Source: Candidatus Bathyarchaeota archaeon
Lineage (GTDB): Archaea > Thermoproteota > Bathyarchaeia > TCS64
NCBI GenBank assembly: GCA_026394265.1
Contig: JAPKYO010000006.1
Coordinates: 1 to 44,298, forward strand
DNA length: 44,298 bases
Reading direction: 5' to 3'
How positions within the stretch are numbered: position 1 is the stretch's first letter; each line of letters begins with the position of its first letter. A program made the position numbers and the translations under genes. Positions 1 to 8,229 of the stretch are shown here, in pieces. The notes below the pieces were generated by a model. The model was given only the letters and a program-made list of their open reading frames with translations, had not been told where the DNA came from and did no database searches.

Positions 1-456
1 GGTGACGGCCCCTTGGCCGCCCCTGCCGTGCAACCTTATCTCAATCACGGGTCATTTTCCCTCAGTGATTCGTTACCACTCTAACTCGTGCTGTTAATTG
101 AGTAACGATTCCGTAAAGAGTCAGCGAAGGAGGATTTAAAGCTTGACAATGAAATATTCATTTGATGAAAAAAACTCACCCACTAAGCTGAAAAACGGGT
201 TTAATGCTCAAAAATTGGGTTTAAAATGTTACTAATGCTTAAAAAATTATCTAATATTCAATCAAGTAACATAAATTTAGGCGTAATAATTACTTCTATT
301 CTCCTGACAATATGGTAATTATTTGGCAGTCTTGAAAAGTATTCATTTTCCAAATTATTCACCCCGATAATCACGTGCAAATCACTCATGTCCTGATCCC
401 AGTGGAGGGTTGAAGATTTAAATTAAGGCTTGGTAATGGTTGATGGACTAAACTTG
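1..456. other. AT-rich leader region before the MoxR gene
   Basis: This stretch is far more AT-rich than the coding DNA that follows and holds no long open frame. It contains short direct repeats: GGGTTTAA at 197-204 and again at 217-224 (20-nt spacing), and TAATGCT at 202-208 and 234-240. A 30-codon frame with a strong ribosome-binding site is listed separately. At 417-424 there is a TTTAAATT box A that probably drives the MoxR gene. I cannot assign any other function here. Confidence 0.5.
143..235 (+). CDS. Possible 30-residue small protein with consensus Shine-Dalgarno
   Basis: A TTG-initiated frame (ATG two codons later at 149) runs 30 codons to TAA. It is preceded by AAGGAGG at 127-133, nine bases before the TTG. 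That is a near-perfect complement to the 16S rRNA tail and better than the sites before most genes here. The product would be a basic, hydrophilic peptide beginning MTMKYSFDEK and ending in a lone cysteine, with no signal peptide or membrane segment. Only the ribosome-binding site supports it; the surrounding DNA is AT-rich and unconstrained in appearance. It could equally be a leader peptide or chance. Confidence 0.25.
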   Translation: MTMKYSFDEKNSPTKLKNGFNAQKLGLKCY

Positions 457-1356
457 ATGGCGGAGAAGGAGCAGGGCTTCCGCAAGATGCTCGAGAAGAG
501 CATCGTCGAGAACATTCGCATAGAGCATCCCGTTGTACTCAAGGGCCAGTACGAGACGGCCTACAGCCTACTGAAGGACGCCCTAGACACGGGCATCACA
601 CCCTGCCTCGTCGGGCCGCCCGGCGTAGGCAAGAGTCTCCTCGCCCGCAAGGTGGCCGAGGACACGGGGCGCAGCTTCCACGAGGTATTCTTCGACGAGA
701 ACGTGACGCCTAGCCGCCTAATCGGCAGCTTCGACCCCGCTCTAGTCGTTCGCAGCGGCAGGAACATCAGCAGCTTCGAGCCCGGGCCACTCATCCGCGC
801 AATGGTCGAGGGCGGATTATTCGTCGCCCACGAGCTCAACCGCGCCACGGAGTTCTGCCAGAACAGCCTCATCGCGCCCCTCGAGGAGAGGCACTACCAC
901 CTCTTCCCCCTCGGCATGGTGAAGGCGCAGGAGAGCTTCGCCTTCGTCGCCACCCAGAACCCCATCGAGACCTCCGGAACCTACAGGCTCAGCAAGGTCC
1001 TCGTCGACCGCATCGGCTGCTGGATCAGGCTCACCTACCCGACGAAGGAGACCGAACTGGAGATAATCAAGGAGAACACCCCCGCCTTCGGCCTCCCCGT
1101 CAGCGCCCTCGACAAGATCTACGAGATCGTCAAGGCCACGAGGGACAGTTCGGTGCTTGAGATCCCGGCCTCGCCGCGCAGCGGCATCTACCTCACCCGG
1201 CTTGTGAACAAGTACATCGACCGCTTCGAGACGGAGGACGCAGCCATCAGGTTCTTCGCCCCCTCCGTTCTCGCGAAGGAGATGAAGGTCCGCGGCGAAG
1301 AGGGAAAGACGGTCTCTAAGGTCGTCGACGAGATAATCAAGAAGGTCCTCGGCTGA
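457..1356 (+). CDS. MoxR-family AAA+ ATPase
   Basis: This is an ATPase of the MoxR branch of AAA+ proteins, which usually act as chaperones that load metals or cofactors into, or assemble, a partner complex together with a VWA-domain protein. The Walker A motif GPPGVGKS lies about 53-60 residues from the chosen start, and sensor 1 (ATQNP) about 110 residues later. The Walker B block reads GGLFVAHELNR: the usual DE pair is HE, so the Mg-coordinating Asp is His. A box A at 417-424 predicts transcription from about 446, which favours the ATG at 457; in-frame ATG 436 and TTG 430 are longer alternatives. The VWA gene starts one base after the stop, so the two are almost certainly cotranscribed. 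Family assignment is firm; substrate is unknown. Confidence 0.9.
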   Translation: MAEKEQGFRKMLEKSIVENIRIEHPVVLKGQYETAYSLLKDALDTGITPCLVGPPGVGKSLLARKVAEDTGRSFHEVFFDENVTPSRLIGSFDPALVVRSGRNISSFEPGPLIRAMVEGGLFVAHELNRATEFCQNSLIAPLEERHYHLFPLGMVKAQESFAFVATQNPIETSGTYRLSKVLVDRIGCWIRLTYPTKETELEIIKENTPAFGLPVSALDKIYEIVKATRDSSVLEIPASPRSGIYLTRLVNKYIDRFETEDAAIRFFAPSVLAKEMKVRGEEGKTVSKVVDEIIKKVLG

Positions 1357-1357
1357 G

Positions 1358-2734
1358 ATGTCCGCCTCCTCCCTGGAGTACCCCTTCCACTACGCGAACT
1401 ACTTCATACCCGAGTTCATAGAACGCATGAGGAGGAGCAGGGAGGTCGTCGACAAGCCTAGCCCCCGCCAGAGCATAAACATGGGGAAGATACTGCTCCC
1501 CGGCTACATGAGGAACGGCTGCCTGACCTTCACAGATCTCCTACGCGCCGCCGTGATAACGAGCCAGGTCGACAACCAGAAGATGGCGGAGATGATCGCC
1601 CTCGACATACTCACGAACATAAACGAGTACGAGGAGGAGCCGGAGGAGGACATGGACGCGGACCAGTTACTAAGCCTCCTCAGCAAGAAGAGCCAGGAAG
1701 TCTACGTCACCCCTCACGCCAAGGGGCTCGAGCAGAACATAGTCAACGATAACCCCAGCATCAACGGCCCCGAGCAGTTCACCAAGTTCAAGAACAAGCC
1801 CGACATCGGCGTGGGACCCGGAGAGGACAGGATACTAAAGTTCGGCGCCAAGGCCTTCAAGGAGGAGCGGGATGAGAAGATGCGCAAGCTCCTCGCCCAC
1901 CTCCTCAAGGAGCGGCTCATGAAGCTGGGCAGGGAGCTTGAGAGGAAGGACGACTGGAGCAGGACAGCCTCCATACGCCCGTTCCAGCCCGGGGAGGACA
2001 CAGACTCCATCGATGAGGATCGCAGCCTCGAGAACATCATCGACCTCGGCAGGAAGATCGAGGAGATCAGGCCCGAGGACTTCATGATGCTCAAGCGGAA
2101 GAAGAAGAACCGGAGCATCGTCTACATACAGGACATAAGCAACACGATGTTCTACGACTTCGAGGGCATAAACTCGGTCAACTACAGCATACTGAGCCTC
2201 ATCCCCCTCATGTGGGGGCTGCGCAACGACAAGTGGGGCCTCATCCTCTACGAGAGCAACAGCCACGTCATCAAGGACCTGACAGACGAGATGGACCTTG
2301 AGCCGATTCTTGAGCAAATCCTCGACATGATCACGATGACGACGACGCAGATGGAGTTCAGGTTCCGCGGCACAATCGACGGCTCCACCTGGGGCGGCAC
2401 CGTTCCTAACAAGAGCATACAGTGGGCCTACGACCAACTCACGGAGGCCTCTGAGCGGAGCGACCGCATCTGCTTCTACTTCAGCGACTTTGTCCTCACC
2501 GACCCGGGCAAGGATAACGAGGAGAACCGGCAGAACTATGATGTGATCAGGAGGATGCAGGACGACGGCATCAGGGTCTTCGCCGGGATAAGCCCACTCG
2601 CACACAAGGAGATATTCAGGCCATACACAGCTTCGGCGATCGATAAGCTGGCTAAGATGGGCGTGCCGATGGCTGACACATACATACCTAGCCAGTTCCT
2701 AGAGAAGGCACACGCCTTCTTGGATGAGGTTTAG
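1358..2734 (+). CDS. VWA-domain protein, MoxR partner (CoxE-like)
   Basis: The 458-residue protein has an N-terminal helical half and a C-terminal von Willebrand A domain from about residue 250. The metal-ion-dependent adhesion site is recognisable: DISNT at 259-263 for the DxSxS element, a Thr in the following WGGT segment, and an Asp in YFSDF near residue 398. The middle (about 90-240) is highly charged and probably a linker or partner-binding arm. The ATG follows the MoxR stop by one base. MoxR/VWA pairs generally remodel or activate a third protein; no such client lies next to them here, since the next gene is on the opposite strand. The nearest named relatives I can suggest are CoxE/YehP-like proteins. 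Confidence 0.85.
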   Translation: MSASSLEYPFHYANYFIPEFIERMRRSREVVDKPSPRQSINMGKILLPGYMRNGCLTFTDLLRAAVITSQVDNQKMAEMIALDILTNINEYEEEPEEDMDADQLLSLLSKKSQEVYVTPHAKGLEQNIVNDNPSINGPEQFTKFKNKPDIGVGPGEDRILKFGAKAFKEERDEKMRKLLAHLLKERLMKLGRELERKDDWSRTASIRPFQPGEDTDSIDEDRSLENIIDLGRKIEEIRPEDFMMLKRKKKNRSIVYIQDISNTMFYDFEGINSVNYSILSLIPLMWGLRNDKWGLILYESNSHVIKDLTDEMDLEPILEQILDMITMTTTQMEFRFRGTIDGSTWGGTVPNKSIQWAYDQLTEASERSDRICFYFSDFVLTDPGKDNEENRQNYDVIRRMQDDGIRVFAGISPLAHKEIFRPYTASAIDKLAKMGVPMADTYIPSQFLEKAHAFLDEV

Positions 2735-2891
2735 CGTTTCTTTCTCGCTTAATCTGAGAGTAATCCAATCTTTTTGCCGCGGCGTCTTCGCCGATGTTGC
2801 TCTCTAATGATGTAAATAACTATTTCATATGTTAGTATTAGTAGGGGGGTTACCCTCAGCTTGCAGGGAAAAGACATTCAGGACAGCAGGG

Positions 2892-3572
2892 TTACCGCCG
2901 TATTACGCCGACGAATCCCCCGAACTGTTCAACCCTTGCACCGGCGGCGGTATCCGGTTTCATGATGCTCACGGTTGCCCCAAGGTTCCTCGCCTTCTGT
3001 ATGGTGCTCTGGTAGAGCCGGCTTGATCGGTTCGCGGCATCGAAGTTTTCGGTGATCAAAACCAGATCCGGGGTTTTCTCCGACGCGAGAACGCCGGCGA
3101 GTTCCCTCAGGGTATAAATCGTGTGGCCGCCGTTGACCGCCTTCTCAAGCCGCTCCATTATCAACTCATTCGTCTCACCGGCGGCCTCGCTGACGCTCTC
3201 CTGTATTAGGTTCATCTTGATGAGCTGGAGCACGTCCCCCCTCGTCACCGCCTTCTTATCCAGCTCCTTTATCGTGAGCCTCTTGGTGAGCCAACCATGG
3301 CTTCGATTGATGTAATCAATAAATCCTGATTTTCGCGTGTATTTTTCGGTTGATGCGATGATGAGTTGGTTGAAGCCCTCGGGGAGGAGTGTTCGGATGG
3401 CTTCTACGATCTCCTCGTTGTGCTTGTAGACGGATTTTTCGTCGTCGCCGCTCTTCGTGATCGTCTTGCCCTGTTTCAGGGATTCGCTGTAGACGAGCCA
3501 GATGTTGGCGGTTTGGTTGTCGAGGCCTATGAGGATGGCAGCGGGGTATCCGCGTCGGCCTCGTCTTGGCAT
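2892..3572 (-). CDS. Pelota/eRF1-like protein lacking the N-terminal domain
   Basis: The 226-residue product begins almost directly with a segment like the central domain of Pelota/aRF1 (AAILIGLDNQTANIWLV, then a LIIAST patch). The linking helices follow, then a C-terminal domain: GGHTIYTLRELAG, LVLITENF, and the diagnostic ending GATVSIMKPD...GGFVGVIRR, which matches the G-x-L-xx-GGIAAILR end of Pelota/eRF1. The Sm-like N-terminal domain of Pelota is missing (Pelota is about 350 residues). There is no GGQ, so it is not a standard release factor. It lies three bases downstream of the amidohydrolase stop and is probably cotranscribed. A role in ribosome rescue or quality control is inference from the fold. 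Alternatives are a Vms1-like variant or a tRNA-structure-binding protein. Confidence 0.6.
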   Translation of the reverse strand: MPRRGRRGYPAAILIGLDNQTANIWLVYSESLKQGKTITKSGDDEKSVYKHNEEIVEAIRTLLPEGFNQLIIASTEKYTRKSGFIDYINRSHGWLTKRLTIKELDKKAVTRGDVLQLIKMNLIQESVSEAAGETNELIMERLEKAVNGGHTIYTLRELAGVLASEKTPDLVLITENFDAANRSSRLYQSTIQKARNLGATVSIMKPDTAAGARVEQFGGFVGVIRR

Positions 3573-3575
3573 CTT

Positions 3576-4493
3576 CTACTCCCTCGGCTTGTAGCCAGTT
3601 AGGCGCTTGTGGTTGCCGCTGAATATCTTCTCGATGCCCTCGTCGTCGACGAGGCCGTCCTTCTTCAGGCTCTGCAGGGCGTTGAACTGCTCCTCGAGGA
3701 TGTTGAAGCGGAAGCCCCTGGGGAAGAAGGTGGAGTCGGTGCCGAAGAGTATCTTGTCTGGGCCGCCGGCGCGGAGCGCGTGGCGGAAGACGTCCTTGAC
3801 GGTGAGGTCCTCGGGGAGGTACTTGTACCAGATGTTGCTGCCGCTGCTGTCCATGTAGACGTTGTCGGCTTGGTACTGCATGAGTAGGACCTCGCGGAAG
3901 AAGCCGGCGCCGAAGTGGGCGATTATGAAGCTGGTGTCGGGGAAGTCGCGTGCCGGAATCTGTATGTCTATGGGGTTGCCGCTGCGTAGGTCGGCGTCGC
4001 CGCCGATGCTTACGCCGAAGTGGCAGAAGACGACCATCTTCTGCTTCTGCACCTCCTCGTAGATCGGGTAGAGTTCCTCGCTGTAGACGTGTGTGCCCCT
4101 CCACGTGGATGGGTAGAGCTTGATCCCGTAGAAGCCGTCCTTCGCCGCCTGCCTGATTTTCTTGGGTGCCTCGGGGTCCGTGGGCTGGACGTTGAGGTAG
4201 CCTAGGAAGTAGCCCGGATACCTCTTCCTCGCCTCCATGAACTCGTCGTAGGTCTCTGGCCCGATCATGAAGCCGACGCTGCTCACGCCGTAGCGGTCGA
4301 GCTCGTCGCCCCACTTCTTGGCTGCGTCGAAGTTCTCATCCGGGAGATCGATGCTCTTCATGTCTGTGCGCGTCTGCGTCCTCTTCGTGAAGCTGGCCAT
4401 GCTGCGTCCGCGCTGTGACCATGCCTTGATCGATCCCGCGGTCATGAAGTGGGCGTGGGCGTCGATAACCTCTATGCCGAGCTTTGACTTCAA
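3576..4493 (-). CDS. Metal-dependent amidohydrolase (TIM barrel, ACMSD-like family)
   Basis: The protein has the layout of the Amidohydro_2 family: an HxH metal motif at the start (DAHAHF), a mid-protein FCHFGV strand, IIAHFGAG, and the late GGPDKILFGTDS loop carrying the catalytic-site Asp. Members hydrolyse or decarboxylate small carboxylated compounds; the substrate cannot be told from sequence. The start is TTG, with GAGGATGATGGG just upstream as a possible ribosome-binding site. The gene heads a two-gene operon with the Pelota-like gene and is divergent from the DUF362 gene, sharing a short intergenic region. Confidence 0.85.
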   Translation of the reverse strand: MKSKLGIEVIDAHAHFMTAGSIKAWSQRGRSMASFTKRTQTRTDMKSIDLPDENFDAAKKWGDELDRYGVSSVGFMIGPETYDEFMEARKRYPGYFLGYLNVQPTDPEAPKKIRQAAKDGFYGIKLYPSTWRGTHVYSEELYPIYEEVQKQKMVVFCHFGVSIGGDADLRSGNPIDIQIPARDFPDTSFIIAHFGAGFFREVLLMQYQADNVYMDSSGSNIWYKYLPEDLTVKDVFRHALRAGGPDKILFGTDSTFFPRGFRFNILEEQFNALQSLKKDGLVDDEGIEKIFSGNHKRLTGYKPRE

Positions 4494-4567
4494 CCCATCA
4501 TCCTCGTGATAGAATGCTTAGTTTAGGTTGCGGGATATCAAGCTTCTCGAAAAAGTTGGGAAGGTTG

Positions 4568-5755
4568 ATGAACACGTGGCTGGGTGATCCCCTCATGCTA
4601 TCGTTGAAGCCGAGGGAGGCTCGGAAGAAGCCAGCGTCGACGGTCTACGCCGTGGAGGGTGCCAAGGGGAACGACGGTTCACTGAACACCCTTCTGGAAC
4701 TCATGGATAAGAGTGGATTGAAGTTCTACCAGACGAAGGCGGACGGCCTGCTGCAGGGCCCCGGGGGGTTGATCGCGCCCGACGACGTCGTCATCGTCAA
4801 GGTGAACAGCCAGTGGGACGAGTGCGGGATGACAAACACCGACCTCGTAAAAGCGATCATATCCGCGGTGCTCGCCCACCCCGACGGCTTCCGGGGGGAG
4901 GTCGTCGTCGCCGACAACGGGCAGGGCCAGTACGGTAGCACCGGCCACGGCGGCAGCTTCGACTACGAGGTAAACAACGCCGAGGACAGGTCGCAGTCGA
5001 CCCAGAAGGTCGCGGACTCCTTCGGCGGGCTCGGGAAGGTCTCGACGTACCTTTGGGACGAGATCACGGAGAAGTGGGTGGGCGAGTACTCGGAGGGGGA
5101 CGCGGACGATGGATACGTCGTGGTTGAGCGCGCCGACCCCCTCACCGGCATGCTCACGAGTTACCCAAAGTTCAGGACGGTGCATGGCACGTTCGTCAGC
5201 TTCAAGATGGGGGTCTGGGATCCCGCGTCGAAGAGGTACGATGGCGGGCGCCTCAAGGTGATAAGTGTCCCCGTCCTAAAGTCGCACTTCATATACGGCG
5301 TGACGGGCGCCGTGAAGCACTACATGGGAGTCCCCAGCGACAAGCTCTCGGCCGCCCGTGGCCATCGGTCGCACACATCAGTAGGAAAGGGCGGAATGGG
5401 CACGCTGATGGCGGAAACGCGCGTGCCGACACTGAACGTCCTCGACGCCATACGCGTGAACGCGAAGCCGGGGACAGGGCCCAAGACCCCCTTCGAAGAC
5501 GCGACGCAGGCCGGCGTGATCGCCGCGAGCATCGACCCGGTCGCCCTCGACTACTGGGTCTCGAAAAACATCCTCTGCACCCTCGGGAAGGCCAAGTACA
5601 ACATGGATGTCTCCCTCTTCGACCCTGATAACGCGACGAAGGGCTGCTTCGGCGACTGGCTGAAGCTGGCGGCCGCAGAGTTGAACGACGCGGGACATCC
5701 CTACACTTTCGACGAGGCTCGAATCGCCGTAAAGGTGGCTGGGAAATCAGCCTAA
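4568..5755 (+). CDS. DUF362 domain protein
   Basis: The long central part matches the DUF362 family: DDVVIVKVN for the nucleation strand, the VVVADNGQG segment, ISVPVLKSH followed by TGAVKHYMG, and a late IDPVALDYW motif. The family's biochemical role is not settled; some relatives carry ferredoxin clusters, but I see no CxxC cluster here. The frame is open from 4484, which would overlap the divergent gene. The ATG at 4568, preceded by GGGAAGG at about 4557-4563, is the most plausible start. It converges on and slightly overlaps the C-terminal remnant of the HAD gene. Confidence 0.75.
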   Translation: MNTWLGDPLMLSLKPREARKKPASTVYAVEGAKGNDGSLNTLLELMDKSGLKFYQTKADGLLQGPGGLIAPDDVVIVKVNSQWDECGMTNTDLVKAIISAVLAHPDGFRGEVVVADNGQGQYGSTGHGGSFDYEVNNAEDRSQSTQKVADSFGGLGKVSTYLWDEITEKWVGEYSEGDADDGYVVVERADPLTGMLTSYPKFRTVHGTFVSFKMGVWDPASKRYDGGRLKVISVPVLKSHFIYGVTGAVKHYMGVPSDKLSAARGHRSHTSVGKGGMGTLMAETRVPTLNVLDAIRVNAKPGTGPKTPFEDATQAGVIAASIDPVALDYWVSKNILCTLGKAKYNMDVSLFDPDNATKGCFGDWLKLAAAELNDAGHPYTFDEARIAVKVAGKSA

Positions 5756-5838
5756 CCCCTTTTGATCTCCGGCATCTCCAGGAGTTCCCCGAGCCTAGTT
5801 ATCGTGTAGTCGGGGGTGACTCCCTCGGCGTCGGGTTA
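5752..5838 (-). pseudogene. Separated C-terminus of the HAD hydrolase
   Basis: Reading on in the same frame past the TAA gives PDAEGVTPDYTITRLGEL and then LLEMPEIKRG before a TAG at 5752-5754. HAD proteins of this class normally end with an EGVxPDYxIxxLxEL segment right after the W-x-N-R that precedes the stop here. The frame is therefore the natural C-terminus, cut off by a single nonsense codon. It overlaps the end of the convergent DUF362 gene by a few bases. Explanations are a recent nonsense mutation, stop readthrough, or a sequencing or assembly error. Confidence 0.7.
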
Positions 5839-6465
5839 CCTAACGTTCAGCCAGACGCCCTTCATACCGGCTGCCTTGGCACCGGCAACATCTGTCCTCA
5901 GCAGGTCGCCGACGTGGAGGGCCTCCCCGGGCGCTACTTTGAGCCCATTGAGGGCGGCGTCAAACGCCTCGCGGCGCGGCTTGCAGAGCGTGGTCTCGTC
6001 GGAGAAGACGGTCGCCGTGAATTGGTGGAGTATGCCGAGGCCTTCGAAGAGGCGCCGTATCTGGTTGCCCGTGGTTATGCCCGTGTCGCTTATGATGCCC
6101 AGTTTGAAGCGGGGGGAGAGCCTCGAAACGGTGTCGGCCGCGCCCTCGGTCAACGCCGGCGGGTCCTCCCGTATGAGTCCGCCGAACCTCTCCGTCACGT
6201 GAGTCTTCGAGGCGTGGTTCAGCGTGACGCCCGCGCCATTCAGGACGTCGTCGAGCCTCTCCGCGAGCGGGTAGTGGCAGTATTCCTTGCTCCAGAGCTC
6301 GTCGTGCTTCCTCTGCGAGGCGGAGTAGGCGAACCTGAGTGCCTCCCAATTGACCCTCTGCCCCTCGGCGCCGAGCGCCTCGGCGAGTATGGCGATCCTC
6401 TTCTCGGTGTAGCTCTTCTCGACGAGGAGCGTGTTCCAGAGGTCGAAGGTTATGGCCTTGATCAA
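5836..6465 (-). CDS. HAD-superfamily hydrolase, C-terminally interrupted
   Basis: A haloacid-dehalogenase-type hydrolase of the class using a helical cap. Motif I is FDLWNTLL (nucleophile Asp with Trp where the usual acid/base Asp lies), motif II IISDTG, motif III the Lys of LCKPR, and motif IV HVGDLLRTDVAGAKAAGM. The replacement of the second Asp of motif I by Trp resembles dehalogenase-like members rather than phosphatases. Start is TTG; a possible box A lies at about 6495-6505. An in-frame TAA at 5836-5838 ends the protein just after WLNVR, while the conserved C-terminus clearly continues beyond it (see next entry). Activity may survive because the catalytic motifs are upstream. Confidence 0.8.
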   Translation of the reverse strand: MIKAITFDLWNTLLVEKSYTEKRIAILAEALGAEGQRVNWEALRFAYSASQRKHDELWSKEYCHYPLAERLDDVLNGAGVTLNHASKTHVTERFGGLIREDPPALTEGAADTVSRLSPRFKLGIISDTGITTGNQIRRLFEGLGILHQFTATVFSDETTLCKPRREAFDAALNGLKVAPGEALHVGDLLRTDVAGAKAAGMKGVWLNVR

Positions 6466-6595
6466 TCTGCCCCAGTGGATGCGTGGTCGGGGGCTAGATA
6501 AGTCGAACTAGTCGCAGTGTGGGCAGAGCAGGGCCTCGTCGTATCCCTGTGGATAGTTTTCGACCACGGTGTGTGTTCGAGAATGAGAAATGTTT

Positions 6596-6670
6596 TGGTG
6601 CGACCGCCGGGATTTGAACCCGGGTTACTGGCTTGGAAGGCCAGAATCCTAACCACTAGACTACAGTCGC
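6596..6670 (-). tRNA. tRNA-Gly (anticodon UCC)
   Basis: On the minus strand the acceptor stem GCGACTG pairs with CGGTCGC, followed by discriminator A and an encoded CCA. The anticodon stem CTGGC/GCCAG closes the loop CTTCCAA, giving anticodon TCC. The T arm has the GGTTCAAATCC signature. There is no intron. A box A-like ATTTTAA at about 6695-6703 lies close to 30 nt before the mature 5' end. Confidence 0.95.
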
Positions 6671-6704
6671 CCGGTGGAGATGGTGCTGGGGCTCGTTAAA
6701 ATGT

Positions 6705-7184
6705 TTAGCCCTCGATGGGGACGAGGATCTCCGTCGTCCAGATCTCCTGTGCGTCCTCGTCGATGAAGCTCCCGGAGCTGAGGCCGAATGTGTCGGGTTG
6801 GTAGATGGCCTCCATGCTGCAGAAGTGCTTGGTGGCTGGTTTGAGTCCGCGTTGCTCGAGGTGCTTGCGTAGCTCCTCATAGTAGTGTTCGGCGGGGTGG
6901 CTTGCGCCTGAGTAGACGATGAAGCCCGCCCTTAGCTCGGGTAGTTTCTTTGTCTTGAGTCCCTGGGCGTCTTTGTTGACTGGGACGAGGACTTCTCTTC
7001 GGCAGCCCGTGGCATCCCTGGGGTCGTAGTAGATGATCATGGTTGGGTCGCTGACCTTGGCGCCCTTCTCGTGTGCCTCGGCGTTGAGTTTGGCGAATGC
7101 CTCGGACTCGCTCTCCCCCGGCTTTAGCTCGCGGTAGGCCACGAGCTGGCCGGTGAGGGTCTTGACGCCTATCTTTACTATCAT
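6705..7184 (-). CDS. GyrI-like (SOUL/AraC effector-binding fold) small-molecule-binding protein
   Basis: The 159-residue protein is a stand-alone GyrI/AraC-effector-binding domain. It opens with MIVKIGVKTLTGQLVAYRE, has the MIIYYDPRD strand mid-way, then the FIVYSGASHPAEHYYEELRKHLEQRG segment and a closing strand near EIWTTEILVPI. Such domains bind hydrophobic or cationic ligands; a few are cyclopropanoid hydrolases. No DNA-binding domain is attached. A box A (GTTTAAAAC, 7208-7216) sits 28 nt before the ATG, and GGAG lies a few bases before the ATG. Confidence 0.75.
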   Translation of the reverse strand: MIVKIGVKTLTGQLVAYRELKPGESESEAFAKLNAEAHEKGAKVSDPTMIIYYDPRDATGCRREVLVPVNKDAQGLKTKKLPELRAGFIVYSGASHPAEHYYEELRKHLEQRGLKPATKHFCSMEAIYQPDTFGLSSGSFIDEDAQEIWTTEILVPIEG

Positions 7185-7218
7185 TGGACTCCCTACGGGG
7201 GGCGGCGGTTTAAAACCT

Positions 7219-8184
7219 TTAGGCGTAGAGGTTTATCGGCTTCGCTAGGCGGCTGAGGAGGACTATGTTGCTCTCGTACTGCTCGTCGATCACGGCGTAG
7301 CCTGTCTCTTGGGATAGTTTGGTGGCGAATTTCTTGATGTCCTCGTGGCTGGCCATCTCGTCGTATGCGAATCGTTGCCGGGCGAATCCCACGCTCATCG
7401 CGCCCTTGGGCTCTATGTACGTGGGTTCGGCCCTGAGGGCGAGTTTGGCGTAGCCCTCTATGTTGTTCATGTTGAGCTTGGGGACTAGTGTCTGGCGGAT
7501 GACTGTGGGGCAGCGGAAGCTGTGTAGGAGGTCGAGGGTCTCCTGCACCCTCTCCCACGCGCCGGGGACCATTGGGTGGCACGTGTTGTTGTACGTCTCC
7601 TCGTCGGGGGCGCAGAGGCTCACGTAGAGCTGGCTAGGCTCCGTGCCCAGGTTCGCGAGCGCCTCGGGTTTTGTGCCGTTTGTGACTATGAATACGCTGC
7701 GGAAGCCGTGCGCCTTGAAGCTCTGGACGAGGTCTCCGAGGCGATCGTAGAGCGTGGGCTCCCCCTCGAGGCTTATGGCGGCGTGGACTGGATCGAGGGC
7801 CTCCTTCAGGTACTGCTCGGTAACCTTCGGGTTGCCGCCCCAGCCGTAGATGAGCTTCCGGTGGGCCGCTATAGCGCCCTCGACGATTGTGTCCGGGTCG
7901 TCTCCGCCCTTGATGGGTTGGGTCTGCTCCCAGCCGACGCCGAGGGTCTCCGGAGTTGCGCGCCAGCAGAAGATGCAGCTCTGTGTGCAGTGGCCGAGGC
8001 TCGGCGTCATCTGCAGGCAGCGGTGGGTGGGGACGCCGTAGAAGCGCTGCTTGTAGCAGTGCTCCTTCCCCTCCGTCCGCAGCGCCTTACCGACCCATGT
8101 GCATGTCTTCACCGCGCTGTGGGCGCCCACCAGCCTGTAGCGCTGCTTCCCGTAGCGGGCGCGGAGTTCCTCGGGGACGCTCAC
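7219..8184 (-). CDS. taw1: 4-demethylwyosine synthase (radical SAM, TYW1/Taw1)
   Basis: This enzyme condenses pyruvate with N1-methylguanosine-37 of tRNA-Phe to form the tricyclic base of wyosine derivatives. The radical SAM motif is CTQSCIFC (Cys66, 70, 73). The second cluster needed for pyruvate chemistry is supplied by Cys28, Cys43 and Cys56, spaced as in archaeal TYW1. The conserved HRCLQMTPSLGHC and SLEGEPTLY segments are present. There is no flavodoxin domain, as expected in archaea. The start is GTG, 27 nt after a box A centred near 8211 (GCTTATATC on the plus strand), so the message is probably leaderless. Confidence 0.93.
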   Translation of the reverse strand: MSVPEELRARYGKQRYRLVGAHSAVKTCTWVGKALRTEGKEHCYKQRFYGVPTHRCLQMTPSLGHCTQSCIFCWRATPETLGVGWEQTQPIKGGDDPDTIVEGAIAAHRKLIYGWGGNPKVTEQYLKEALDPVHAAISLEGEPTLYDRLGDLVQSFKAHGFRSVFIVTNGTKPEALANLGTEPSQLYVSLCAPDEETYNNTCHPMVPGAWERVQETLDLLHSFRCPTVIRQTLVPKLNMNNIEGYAKLALRAEPTYIEPKGAMSVGFARQRFAYDEMASHEDIKKFATKLSQETGYAVIDEQYESNIVLLSRLAKPINLYA

Positions 8185-8229
8185 AAGGCTAGACTCGGGA
8201 GAGGCTGCTTATATCTGAGTCGAAACAGC

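Noticed and set aside
162..191. C/D box sRNA-like motif (TTGATGA then CTGA)
   Set aside because: Only one half is present; no C'/D' pair follows at the required spacing.
2829..3026. 65-codon plus-strand frame
   Set aside because: It overlaps the end of the Pelota-like gene in antisense and has no ribosome-binding site or recognisable sequence.
3316..4314. 332-codon minus-strand frame within the amidohydrolase
   Set aside because: It is an alternative frame of the same strand with Arg/Pro-rich low-complexity sequence; the amidohydrolase frame has all family motifs.
6508..6567. 19-codon minus-strand frame ending in CPHCD, just after tRNA-Gly
   Set aside because: It reads like the end of a zinc protein but has only a GTG start and no upstream coding; too short to support beyond a possible remnant.
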